From Erysipelotrichaceae bacterium (GTDB taxonomy: Bacteria; Bacillota_I; Bacilli_A; Erysipelotrichales; Coprobacillaceae), in NCBI GenBank assembly GCA_018365815.1, contig JAGZJH010000006.1, positions 1-64,000 of the forward strand: DNA of 64,000 bases, read 5' to 3'. The notes beneath the pieces are model-generated. The model did not search any database. It had not been told where the DNA came from and saw nothing but the letters and a program-made list of their open reading frames with translations. This document shows, one piece after another, positions 27,013 through 36,008 of the stretch (positions are counted from its first letter, which is position 1; the number at the start of each line of letters is the position of its first letter). The position numbers and the translations under genes are program-made.

Positions 27013-28536
27013 GTGGGATTAAGACCAGATGAAATCAGTGCACTTATTAAAGAGCAGATTAAACACTATAATGAGATTGTTGAATCTAAAGATATTGGTT
27101 CAGTAATGACAATCGGTGATGGTGTTGCACTTGTTCATGGCTTAGAACAAGCGATGTTAGGGGAATTATTAGAATTTCCTAACGAAGTTTATGGAATGGT
27201 AATGAACTTAGAAGTTGATCATGTAGGTGCAGTATTATTAGGACAAAGTGATACGATTAAAGAAGGCGATGAAGTTAAACGTACAGGGAAAATCATTGAA
27301 GTTCCTGTCGGTGACGAAATGTTAGGACGTGTAGTTAACCCACTTGGACAAGCGATTGATGGTCAAGGGGCTATTCAATCCACTAAATTTAGACCAATTG
27401 AAAGAGTAGCACCGGGGGTAATGACAAGAAAATCAGTAGACCAACCGTTACAAACCGGAATTACTTCAATTGATGCAATAATTCCAATTGGTAGAGGACA
27501 ACGTGAATTAATTATTGGCGATCGTCAAACCGGAAAAACAGCGATTGCCATTGATACGATTTTAAATCAAAAAGGACAAAATATTTATTGTGTTTATGTT
27601 GCGATTGGACAAAAAAATTCAACAGTTGCTCAAATTGTAGAAAAACTAAGAAAAGGCGGGGCAATGGAATATACTACGATTGTATCTGCTTCAGCCTCTG
27701 AATTAGCACCGGTTCAATATATTGCTCCTTATGCTGGATGTGCCATTGCAGAAGAATGGTTAGAACAAGGTAAAGATGTTTTAATTGTATATGATGATTT
27801 ATCCAAACACGCCGTTGCTTATCGTACAGTGTCTTTATTATTAAAAAGACCACCAGGACGTGAAGCTTATCCAGGAGATGTATTCTATCTTCATTCAAGA
27901 TTATTAGAACGTGCATGTCGTTTAAATGATGAAATGGGAGGCGGTTCAATTACGGCTTTACCAATTATCGAAACACAAGCGGGAGATATTTCTGCTTACA
28001 TTCCAACTAATGTAATTTCAATTACAGATGGGCAAATATTTTTACAACAAGATTTATTTAACTCAGGTTTTAGACCTGCCATTGATACAGGATTATCAGT
28101 TTCTCGTGTAGGATCATCTGCTCAAATTAAAGCAATGAAACAAGTATCGGGAACATTAAAACTAGAGTTAGCACAATTTGCTGAAATGCAAGCCTTTGCC
28201 CAATTTGGATCAGATTTAGATAACGCTACAAAATCTATTTTAGATCATGGACAAAAAGTAAGAGAAGTATTAAAACAAGCCCAATACTCTCCTAGAAGTG
28301 TTGAAACACAAGTGATTACTTTGTTTGCTTTAAAACATGGATTTACTAAAACCATTGCAGTTAATGAAGTCAATACTTTTATGGACGGCTTAATTCAACA
28401 TATTCAAATGAATAAACCTGAATATTTTAAAGAAATTATTGAAACAAAAGTTATTTCTAGTGAATTAGAAGCTAAGTTAAAAGAAACGATGTCTGATTAT
28501 GTAACACAATTTAAAAAAATCAGTGTGAAAGGATAA
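27013..28536 (+). CDS. atpA: F1Fo ATP synthase subunit alpha
   Basis: 507 residues from GTG at 27013 (MGLRPDEISALIKEQI, aligned with homologues), with AGGTG 6 bases before it; the GTG at 27004 overlaps the site. P-loop GDRQTGKTAIAIDT, and Arg-finger region with PAIDTGLSVSRVGSSAQ. Non-catalytic nucleotide-binding subunit of the F1 head. Confidence 0.97.
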   Translation: MGLRPDEISALIKEQIKHYNEIVESKDIGSVMTIGDGVALVHGLEQAMLGELLEFPNEVYGMVMNLEVDHVGAVLLGQSDTIKEGDEVKRTGKIIEVPVGDEMLGRVVNPLGQAIDGQGAIQSTKFRPIERVAPGVMTRKSVDQPLQTGITSIDAIIPIGRGQRELIIGDRQTGKTAIAIDTILNQKGQNIYCVYVAIGQKNSTVAQIVEKLRKGGAMEYTTIVSASASELAPVQYIAPYAGCAIAEEWLEQGKDVLIVYDDLSKHAVAYRTVSLLLKRPPGREAYPGDVFYLHSRLLERACRLNDEMGGGSITALPIIETQAGDISAYIPTNVISITDGQIFLQQDLFNSGFRPAIDTGLSVSRVGSSAQIKAMKQVSGTLKLELAQFAEMQAFAQFGSDLDNATKSILDHGQKVREVLKQAQYSPRSVETQVITLFALKHGFTKTIAVNEVNTFMDGLIQHIQMNKPEYFKEIIETKVISSELEAKLKETMSDYVTQFKKISVKG

Positions 28537-28541
28537 AACAT

Positions 28542-29393
28542 ATGGCTTCAGGAATGCAAAGCATTAAACGTCGTATGAAATCGGTTGAATCTACTAAAAA
28601 AATTACCAAAGCAATGGAATTAGTAGCAACCTCTAAACTTAGAAAAACAAGAAATCAACTTGATCAATTAAAACCATATTATAATACAGTAAAAGAAACA
28701 GTTGCGGAAATTTTAGCCACGAATGCAGATGTACAAAGCGATTATTTAATTAAAAATAATGCATCTAAAGATGTTTATATCTTAATCACTTCTAGTTTAG
28801 GGCTATGTGGTGGATATAACGCGAATGTCATTAAAAAAGCAATAAGTGAAATTAAAGAAGATGATTTAATTTATTGTATAGGGACGAAAGGATATGTATT
28901 ATTAAAATCACATTATCAAAATATTAATACAAATTATGTCCAATTAAATACATCACAAGATTTTAACGAAGTCATTCGTCTAGTCAATGAAGTGAAACAA
29001 TTGTATTTAAATAAAGAAGTCAAACATATTAAAGTGGTTTATACAGAATTTGTAAATAATTTAACCTTTAGGCCTACAATTGTGACATTATTACCAGTCG
29101 ATCGAAGTGAATTAAAACAAGAGGGAAATTTTGAAAATAAATTTACGATATTTGAACCAAGTCCTGAAGCAGTTTTAAATGAATTGTTGCCAATGTATCT
29201 TCAATCTATGATTTATGGATATTTGATTGAATCAATGACAAGTGAAAATGCTTCAAGAAGAACTTCGATGGAAAATGCAACTGATAATGCTGAAGAACTT
29301 ATTGAAAACTTATTATTAAAATACAATCAAGCCAGACAAACTGCAATTACAAATGAAATTTCTGAAATTGTGGCTGGTGCGAATACGAAGTAA
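28542..29393 (+). CDS. atpG: F1Fo ATP synthase subunit gamma
   Basis: 283 residues. N-terminal IKRRMKSVESTKKITKAMEL VA and C-terminal ENATDNAEELIENLLLKYNQ ARQ helices form the central rotor shaft; SSLGLCGGYNAN is conserved. Follows atpA by 5 bases. Confidence 0.97.
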   Translation: MASGMQSIKRRMKSVESTKKITKAMELVATSKLRKTRNQLDQLKPYYNTVKETVAEILATNADVQSDYLIKNNASKDVYILITSSLGLCGGYNANVIKKAISEIKEDDLIYCIGTKGYVLLKSHYQNINTNYVQLNTSQDFNEVIRLVNEVKQLYLNKEVKHIKVVYTEFVNNLTFRPTIVTLLPVDRSELKQEGNFENKFTIFEPSPEAVLNELLPMYLQSMIYGYLIESMTSENASRRTSMENATDNAEELIENLLLKYNQARQTAITNEISEIVAGANTK

Positions 29394-29407
29394 AGGGAGG
29401 CGTGAAG

Positions 29408-30808
29408 ATGGCTAATCAAAACATAGGTAAAATCGTACGTGCCGTTGGACCGGTGGTTGATGTGCAATTTGATAAAGATCATTTGCCATTATTAAATACC
29501 GCATTAAAAATTGCCAATGGGAAAGAAGAACTTGTTGTTGAAGTGGCTTCTCATATTGGTGATGATGTTGTACGTTGTATTGCAATGGGCTCAACAGATG
29601 GTCTAGTTAGAGGATTAGATGTCATTGATACAAATGCACCAATTAGTGTACCGGTAGGTGATGTGACACTAGGACGTATGTTTAACGTTTTAGGACAACC
29701 TATTGATGAAAAAGAATTCTCTACTGAGGGCGTAAAAATGATGCCTATTCATAGAACTGCTCCGGATTATGCTCAACAGAGAACAGAAACTGAAATTTTA
29801 GAAACAGGAATTAAAGTGATCGATTTAATTTGCCCATTTATTAAAGGTGGAAAAATCGGTTTATTTGGTGGAGCAGGAGTAGGAAAAACAGTTTTAATTC
29901 AAGAGTTAATTAACAATATTGCAACTGAACATGGTGGTTTATCAGTGTTTGCTGGTGTTGGTGAACGAAGCCGTGAAGGTAATGATTTATATTATGAAAT
30001 GAAAGAAAGTGGTGTATTAAATAAAACCACATTAGTGTTTGGACAAATGAACGAACCCCCTGGATCTCGTTTAAGAGTGGCTTTAACCGGTTTAACGATG
30101 GCTGAACATTTTAGAGATGAAGAAGGACAAGATGTATTATTATTTATTGATAACATTTTCCGTTTCACTCAAGCCGGTTCAGAAGTTTCTGCTTTATTAG
30201 GACGTGTGCCTTCACAAGCAGGATATCAACCTACTTTAGCGACAGAAATGGGGCAATTACAAGAACGTATTACTTCCACAAAACGAGGATCAATTACCTC
30301 AGTACAAGCTGTATATGTTCCTGCCGATGACTTAACTGACCCGGCACCAGCAACAACATTTGCTCACTTAGACGCTAAAGTTGTACTTGATCGTTCAATT
30401 GCTGCTTTAGGAATTTATCCGGCAGTAGATCCATTAAACTCGTCTTCACGTGCTTTAGACCCACTAATTGTTGGAAAAGAGCATTATGAAATTGCTCATG
30501 GAGTTCAACAAATTCTTCAACGTTTCCAAGAATTACAAGATATTATCGCAATTTTAGGAATGGACGAATTAGGGGAAGAAGATAAAATCACGGTCGCTAG
30601 AGCAAGACGTGTGAGAAACTATTTATCACAACCATTCACTGTTGCTAGTCAATTTACAGGTATGGAAGGTAAATATGTACGTGTTGAAGATACGATCAAA
30701 GGATTTAAAGAAATTTTAGAAGGTAAATGGGATCATCTACCAGAACAAGCTTTCCATAATGTGGGAAGTATTGAAGAAGCTATTCAAAAAGCTGAAACTT
30801 TAGGATAG
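29408..30808 (+). CDS. atpD: F1Fo ATP synthase subunit beta
   Basis: 466 residues, catalytic subunit. The P-loop is GGAGVGKTVLIQEL, with GERSREGNDLY, the FIDNIFRFTQAGSEVSALLG region and DPAPATTFAHLDA. The start at 29408 has AGGGAGG 8 bases upstream; the GTG at 29402 is too close to it. Confidence 0.98.
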   Translation: MANQNIGKIVRAVGPVVDVQFDKDHLPLLNTALKIANGKEELVVEVASHIGDDVVRCIAMGSTDGLVRGLDVIDTNAPISVPVGDVTLGRMFNVLGQPIDEKEFSTEGVKMMPIHRTAPDYAQQRTETEILETGIKVIDLICPFIKGGKIGLFGGAGVGKTVLIQELINNIATEHGGLSVFAGVGERSREGNDLYYEMKESGVLNKTTLVFGQMNEPPGSRLRVALTGLTMAEHFRDEEGQDVLLFIDNIFRFTQAGSEVSALLGRVPSQAGYQPTLATEMGQLQERITSTKRGSITSVQAVYVPADDLTDPAPATTFAHLDAKVVLDRSIAALGIYPAVDPLNSSSRALDPLIVGKEHYEIAHGVQQILQRFQELQDIIAILGMDELGEEDKITVARARRVRNYLSQPFTVASQFTGMEGKYVRVEDTIKGFKEILEGKWDHLPEQAFHNVGSIEEAIQKAETLG

Positions 30809-30819
30809 GTGGTGGGTTT

Positions 30820-31215
30820 ATGACTTTTAAATTAAAAATTGTCACCCCTCATGGAATCTACCTTGAAAAAGAAGTGAATATGCTTAATTTAAGAACAACA
30901 TCCGGTCAAATTGGAATTTTAGCCAAACATCTTCCACTTGCCAGTGCGATTGAAATTTCTGAAATGAATTATTTAATTGGTAAAGAGCGTTTTAAATACG
31001 CAATTGGTGGAGGCTTTGTCTATGTTTCATCTGATGATACAACGATTATTGCCAATTCCATTGAAAGTCAGGAAGACATTGATTTAGAAAGAGCCAAAAA
31101 AGCCAGAGAACGTGCAACAAATCGACTTAAATCGAATGATCCTGAGTTAGATATTTTAAGAGCTGAAATATCTCTTAAAAAAGCGATTAATCGTATTAAA
31201 GTTAAAGAAATGTAA
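30820..31215 (+). CDS. atpC: F1Fo ATP synthase subunit epsilon
   Basis: 131 residues: N-terminal beta-sandwich (TPHGIYLEKEVNMLNLRTTSGQIGILAKH is characteristic in pattern) and a C-terminal two-helix arm (LERAKKARERATNRLKS…), the regulatory brake. Last gene of the operon, followed by a strong terminator. Confidence 0.94.
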   Translation: MTFKLKIVTPHGIYLEKEVNMLNLRTTSGQIGILAKHLPLASAIEISEMNYLIGKERFKYAIGGGFVYVSSDDTTIIANSIESQEDIDLERAKKARERATNRLKSNDPELDILRAEISLKKAINRIKVKEM

Positions 31216-31221
31216 AAATAT

Positions 31222-31252
31222 ATGGATAATTTAAAAAATTATCCATTTTTTT
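31222..31252 (+). terminator. Terminator of the ATP synthase operon
   Basis: ATGGATAATT-N5-AATTATCCAT followed by TTTTTT. Confidence 0.9.
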
Positions 31253-31309
31253 ATGCTTAAATTCTAAATATATGATATAATTTTTATATAGAAAAGGAGG
31301 GAACAAACT

Positions 31310-31636
31310 ATGTTATTTTTTATTATCTTAATTCTTGCTATTATTGTGTGTCTTATAATACGTGTTAAACTTTTTAAAATGTATGCCGCTAAACCTAATG
31401 ATTTTATTATTCGTTTCAAATCAATCCCTCGTCCAGAATTTGATCGTTATCCTGTTTTAAAAAATCAAATGATTTATACCAAAAGTGGTGAAAGTAATTA
31501 TGATGCAAAAACTACCTTAAATCAAGGTGATTTAAAAAAAATGATTGCTACTACTTTAAACATTGATGAAAAGTTATTTGAAATTTTAGATCGTAAGGCT
31601 TATACGGGTATTGTACTTAATAAATTTATTAAATAA
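31310..31636 (+). CDS. Small single-helix membrane protein, unknown function
   Basis: 108 residues: an N-terminal hydrophobic helix (LFFIILILAIIVCLIIRV), then a basic soluble domain (FDRYPVLKNQM…KKMIATTLNIDEKLFEILD). Very good ribosome site AAGGAGGG and its own -10 box (TATAAT about 31276). No family recognised. Confidence 0.7.
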   Translation: MLFFIILILAIIVCLIIRVKLFKMYAAKPNDFIIRFKSIPRPEFDRYPVLKNQMIYTKSGESNYDAKTTLNQGDLKKMIATTLNIDEKLFEILDRKAYTGIVLNKFIK

Positions 31637-31663
31637 TTTTAAATATGTATAATGAACATAATA

Positions 31664-31708
31664 AAAATGAACCATTTTATTTGATATCCAAATAACGTGG
31701 TTCATTTT
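31664..31708. terminator. Bidirectional terminator
   Basis: AAAATGAACCA … TGGTTCATTTT, 11-base stem, between the convergent small membrane protein and HTH genes. Confidence 0.8.
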
Positions 31709-31720
31709 ATATTTATAAAT

Positions 31721-31903
31721 TTATTTTTCAGCAGGTTCCCATTTACAACGGATTGGAGAAACAATAGCCCCTTCTTTTTTTAATTCTTTCATGGCTTTAT
31801 CGACTTCTGGACGAGTAAGTCCTGATAATTCCACAATTTTACCAGCATTAATAGGCTCTCCTGCTTCTTTCATTGCTGCTAATACTTTTTCTTTTTGTTC
31901 CAT
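31721..31903 (-). CDS. Small winged-helix (MarR-like) DNA-binding protein
   Basis: 60 residues forming one complete winged helix-turn-helix: KVLAAMKEAGEPINAGKIVE LSGLTRPEVDKAMKELKKEG plus a short wing. The AAGGAGG ribosome site supports a real gene. Proteins of this size and kind are common in Clostridia-like bacteria; target unknown. Monocistronic. Confidence 0.8.
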   Translation of the reverse strand: MEQKEKVLAAMKEAGEPINAGKIVELSGLTRPEVDKAMKELKKEGAIVSPIRCKWEPAEK

Positions 31904-31975
31904 AATAGTATCCTCCTTTATTAATTAATTATAACTTATTATGGAAGTTTTAGAAAATATTATGCTTAAAAAATT

Positions 31976-32851
31976 TTATTTTTCTAAAGCAAGTTTAGCT
32001 AAGGCTAAAGCACCACAAATTCCTGCATTATCTTGTAATCCAGGAGCAACAATATAGTTTTCCATATCATTTAATAATTCATCTTTTTGGATATATCCAT
32101 TTAACTCTTTTTCAAGATATTCATATATCATTTTAAATAATTGTTTTTGATGCATCACACCACCACCTAAAATAATTTTTTTAGGTGATAAAGTTAGAAT
32201 ATATATGGCTAATGCTTGGGCAATATAATAAGCCTCTAAATCCCATGCAGGATGGTCTTGAGGAATTTCACTTCCTTTAATTCCCCAACGTGCTTCGATT
32301 GCTGGACCGGCAGCTAAACCTTCAAAACAAGTTTGATGAAATGGGCATTTTCCTTGATAAGTGTCATCTTCTCTTACTCTTAATTTAATATGTCCCATTT
32401 CGGAATGAAGTAAACCATGAAGTAGTTTTCCCTCCACAAATGCACCACCACCAATACCAGTTCCAATTGTTAAATATAAAGCACTATCCAATCCCTTAGC
32501 ACTACCAAAATACACTTCTCCTAAAGCGGCCCCATTAACATCTGTATCAAAATTCATAGGGATTTGATAACGTTTTTTCAAATCTCCAATAATATTATAA
32601 TTTTGCCATTTTAGTTTAGGGGTATTTGTAATATAACCATAAGTTTGACTATTTAAATCAGGATCAATAGGACCAAAACACCCGACTCCTAAAGCTTGAA
32701 TTTCTTCCCCATCAAAAAAATTAAATACATTTTTCATTGTTTGTTCAGGTGTTGTCGTTGGAAAAGATTCTTTTTTGTAAATATTTCCAAACTCATCTCC
32801 AATTGCAACCACAAATTTAGTTCCACCTGCTTCAATTGCACCCAATTTCAT
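31976..32851 (-). CDS. scrK: Fructokinase (ROK family)
   Basis: 291 residues. ATP-binding GAIEAGGTKFVVAIGDE at the N-terminus, sugar-binding FDTDVNGAALGE and TIGTGIGGGAF, and the ROK zinc motif GHIKLR…GKCPFHQTCFEGLAAG. It phosphorylates fructose released by the GH32 enzymes of the neighbouring cassette to fructose-6-P. It has its own promoter with a LacI-type operator like those before scrA, so it belongs to the same regulon although transcribed the other way. Confidence 0.92.
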   Translation of the reverse strand: MKLGAIEAGGTKFVVAIGDEFGNIYKKESFPTTTPEQTMKNVFNFFDGEEIQALGVGCFGPIDPDLNSQTYGYITNTPKLKWQNYNIIGDLKKRYQIPMNFDTDVNGAALGEVYFGSAKGLDSALYLTIGTGIGGGAFVEGKLLHGLLHSEMGHIKLRVREDDTYQGKCPFHQTCFEGLAAGPAIEARWGIKGSEIPQDHPAWDLEAYYIAQALAIYILTLSPKKIILGGGVMHQKQLFKMIYEYLEKELNGYIQKDELLNDMENYIVAPGLQDNAGICGALALAKLALEK

Positions 32852-32878
32852 GTTTAAAAACTCCTTTCAATCTATAAT

Positions 32879-32929
32879 GCGGTATCGGTTCCATGTTAAT
32901 AAAATATAATATCTAAAAATAAATGTCAA
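32879..32929 (-). promoter_or_regulatory. scrK promoter with ScrR operator
   Basis: On the minus strand TTGACA (32924-32929) and TATTTT (32901-32906, 17-base spacer) are followed by an operator centred at 32886/32887. Read on plus it is GCGGTATCGGTTCCAT, a variant of the scrA operators. Confidence 0.65.
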
Positions 32930-32944
32930 TAAAAAAATGTCTGA

Positions 32945-33937
32945 TTATAAATTTCGGACACTTTTTCCCTCGATCAAAGTATATCCTACACTTTGTAAAG
33001 GTGGGACACTCTTTTCGTTAATTAAGTTAATAATTGTTTGTCCGGCAATACAACCGGCTTCTTCATTTTCAAATCTTATTGTCGTTAAAGTAGGAGTAAT
33101 TAGTGAAGAAACTTCATATCCACCAAAACTAATTAAAGAGATATCATCAGGCATTTTTAGCCCTAATTCTTGAATTTCTTTATAACAAGCTAATGCTAAG
33201 TTATCCGTTGCACAAATGATAATTGTAGGCATATTTTTTTTAAGATACTGATTAATTTTACGTCTTGCTTTTTCAAATGAAAAATCAGATTCAATAAAAT
33301 CAAAATGTTCAATCCCATAATCATTTAATCCATCACTCACGCCTTTTTTACGAATCACACCTACTGCTTTATCTTTACTTGAAACCCCTAGATAAGCAAT
33401 TTTTTGATGCCCTTTTTTTGCCACGTATTCACCGATTTCATAACCGGCATGATAATCGTCATTGACAATTGAAATTCCATGTTCTAGTTTTTGGGCTAAT
33501 ACGACAAAGGGAATATCTAATTTGCTGGCAATATTTTGATGTGCCATAGTTAAAGTGGTAGCAAGTAAAATAATGCCATCAACATTCATTCGCCACAATT
33601 GTTCAATAGAATTGAGCTCTCTTAATTCATTATGATTAGTATTAATAATAATTGGTGTATATTTTTGATGCCGTAAATATTCATCTAAGGACATTACCAT
33701 TCTAGCGGAAGTTTTGGAATCTAAAGTTGGAACGACAATGCCGATTAAATTTGATTTTTTAGCCTTCATAATTTTCGCAAGTGCATTAGGTTCATAGCCA
33801 TAATCATCAATTATTTTTTTAATTTTTAAACGTGTTTCTTCTTTAACATACCCCTCATTAAAATATCTTGAAACAGTACTTTTTCCCACTCCTGCCATTT
33901 TCGCAATATCATTCATCGTCAATTTTTTTTCTTTCAT
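32945..33937 (-). CDS. scrR: LacI-family sucrose operon repressor
   Basis: 330 residues. The N-terminal LacI helix-turn-helix is TMNDIAKMAGVGKSTVSRYF with hinge ALAKIMKAKKSNLIGIVVPT, then a periplasmic-binding-protein-like ligand domain. GGGGTG ribosome site. It lies between scrK and scrA, transcribed toward scrK. Identical-type operators occur upstream of both, so it most likely represses the cassette and is released by a sucrose- or fructose-derived phosphate. Confidence 0.92.
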   Translation of the reverse strand: MKEKKLTMNDIAKMAGVGKSTVSRYFNEGYVKEETRLKIKKIIDDYGYEPNALAKIMKAKKSNLIGIVVPTLDSKTSARMVMSLDEYLRHQKYTPIIINTNHNELRELNSIEQLWRMNVDGIILLATTLTMAHQNIASKLDIPFVVLAQKLEHGISIVNDDYHAGYEIGEYVAKKGHQKIAYLGVSSKDKAVGVIRKKGVSDGLNDYGIEHFDFIESDFSFEKARRKINQYLKKNMPTIIICATDNLALACYKEIQELGLKMPDDISLISFGGYEVSSLITPTLTTIRFENEEAGCIAGQTIINLINEKSVPPLQSVGYTLIEGKSVRNL

Positions 33938-34004
33938 TTAATCACCCCATATATATCTTAATTTTAACAATATTCCTCTAAAAATCAATATTTAATCATT
34001 AATT

Positions 34005-34089
34005 ATGGTATCGATACCATTTTTTTTAAAAAACTATTGACTTTTATAAATATAGGGTTATACTACAAAAATAGCGGGAACGGTACCAT
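34005..34089 (+). promoter_or_regulatory. scrA promoter with two ScrR operators
   Basis: Operator 1 is the perfect palindrome ATGGTATCGATACCAT (34005-34020). The promoter follows: TTGACT (34037-34042), 16-base spacer, TATACT (34059-34064). Operator 2 (34074-34089) ends GGTACCAT. Two operators about 69 bases apart bracket the promoter, a layout suited to tight LacI-family repression. Confidence 0.75.
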
Positions 34090-34111
34090 AAATTTAAGGA
34101 GGTTATAAACA

Positions 34112-35998
34112 ATGAGTAAAGAAGAACAGTATTTAGAGATTTCAAAAGAGATTGTGAAGTATGTTGGAGGTCAAGATAACATTCAAGCCACTGCACATTG
34201 TGCAACGCGTTTAAGAATTGTGTTAAAAGACCAAAGTTTAATTCAAATGGAAAAACTTGAAGAAGTGGATAAAGTGAAAGGTGTATTTATTGCGGGAGAT
34301 CAGTTACAAATTATATTTGGTGCTGGTTTAGTTACTGAAGTGTATGAAGTATTTGCAAAATACACAAATACTCAAAATATGTCATTAGGGGATATTAAAT
34401 CGATGGCTAGTCAAAAACAAAATCCTATCCAAGCAGTGATTAAGTCATTATCAGATGTCTTTATCGATATTATGCCTGCCATTTTAGCTGCTGCTTTATT
34501 AATGGGAATTACTGGTGTTTTAGGTAAATGGGATGTTGTGACTAATAACGAAACTTTATATGCAATTAATAAACTTGCAAGTATTGCTTCAAATGGTATT
34601 TTTGCGATTTTACCAATGGCAGTTTGTTATTCAGCGACTAAACGATATGGAGGACAACCTATTTTAGGTATGGTCGTTGGTGCGATTATGTTAGATGGTA
34701 GTTTAGCGAATGCTTATTCAGCGGCTTCTGGTGATGTTATTCCAGAAGTGATTAAACTATTTGGTTTAAATATTGAATTAGTAGGTTTTCAAGGTGGAAT
34801 TATTATTGCCTTAATGATGGGATTTATTGTCGCTAAATTAGATCAATATTTTAACGAAAAAATTCCTGATGTTGTGAAGTTATTATTCTCACCATTATTA
34901 ACTGTATTTATTTCAACAGTGCTTTTATTTACAATCATTGGTCCGGTAGGACGTGAACTTGCTAATGTTGTTACTGGTTCATTAATTTGGATGGTAGAAA
35001 ATTTAGGTGTTTTAGGATATATGGTATTTGGTGGAATTCAACAAATTATTGTCATTTCTGGATTGCATCATATTTTAGGGGCTATTGAAAGCCAATTATT
35101 AGCGGATACGGGGCGTAACTTCTTGAATCCATTAATGTCAGTTGCTTTAATGGGACAAGGTGGAGCAGTTTTAGGATATTTAGCGTTAAATTGGAAAAAT
35201 GTTAAAGCAAGAGAATTATGTTTACCAAGTTTCTTTTCAACATTATTTGGTATTAGTGAACCTGCTATTTTTGGAGTAAACTTGAGATATAAATTCCCAT
35301 TAATTGCCGGATGTGTCGGTGGTGCAGTTGCGGGAGCATATGTTTATATCACTGATTTAGCGGCTTTAGGTTTTGGAACAACAGCAGTTCCTGGATTAGC
35401 CATTGCTGATCCTAATAATAATGGATATTTTAATTACATTGTTGCACATTTAATTGCTTTAGTTGTGGCTATGGTTGTTGCAATTGTTTTAGGTAAAGTA
35501 ACTTCTAAAACAACATCAACTAAAACACCTGCTAAAGTAACTACTGAAGATACTTCAAAACAAGTGATTAATTTTATGACACCAATTAAAGGTGAAGTAT
35601 TAGATATTTCTAAATCATCAGATCCAACTTTTGCTTCAAAAGCAATGGGTGAAGGTTTTGCGATTAATGTTAGTGAAGGAAAAGTAGTAGCACCATGTCA
35701 TGCAATCGTTAAATTTGTTTTCCCAACTTCTCATGCCATTGGATTAGAATTAGATGATGGAACAGGTGTGTTAATTCATTGTGGTATTGATACGGTTAAT
35801 ATGCAAGGTGAAGGTTTTAAATGTAATGTTGAAGCTAATCAAGAAGTACAAGCAGGAGATTTATTATTAACTTTTAATTTAGAGTTAGTCAAATCAAAAG
35901 GATATTCCACTCAAACAATGGTGATTTTTACGGAAGTTCCTAATGAACGTCAAGTTGTGATGCAAAAGGATCAACAATATATTGCGGTAATTAAATAG
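34112..35998 (+). CDS. scrA: PTS sucrose-type EIIBCA transporter
   Basis: 628 residues in the order EIIB (phospho-Cys in AHCATRLRIVL), EIIC membrane domain (about 110-470, with SGLHHILGAIE and GISEPAIFGVNLR) and EIIA (phospho-His in GVLIHCGIDTV). It takes up and phosphorylates sucrose (or a related sugar) at the membrane, giving sucrose-6-P for the next gene's enzyme. It is self-contained with its own EIIA. AAGGAGG ribosome site. Confidence 0.93.
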   Translation: MSKEEQYLEISKEIVKYVGGQDNIQATAHCATRLRIVLKDQSLIQMEKLEEVDKVKGVFIAGDQLQIIFGAGLVTEVYEVFAKYTNTQNMSLGDIKSMASQKQNPIQAVIKSLSDVFIDIMPAILAAALLMGITGVLGKWDVVTNNETLYAINKLASIASNGIFAILPMAVCYSATKRYGGQPILGMVVGAIMLDGSLANAYSAASGDVIPEVIKLFGLNIELVGFQGGIIIALMMGFIVAKLDQYFNEKIPDVVKLLFSPLLTVFISTVLLFTIIGPVGRELANVVTGSLIWMVENLGVLGYMVFGGIQQIIVISGLHHILGAIESQLLADTGRNFLNPLMSVALMGQGGAVLGYLALNWKNVKARELCLPSFFSTLFGISEPAIFGVNLRYKFPLIAGCVGGAVAGAYVYITDLAALGFGTTAVPGLAIADPNNNGYFNYIVAHLIALVVAMVVAIVLGKVTSKTTSTKTPAKVTTEDTSKQVINFMTPIKGEVLDISKSSDPTFASKAMGEGFAINVSEGKVVAPCHAIVKFVFPTSHAIGLELDDGTGVLIHCGIDTVNMQGEGFKCNVEANQEVQAGDLLLTFNLELVKSKGYSTQTMVIFTEVPNERQVVMQKDQQYIAVIK

Positions 35999-36008
35999 GT
36001 GAATGACA

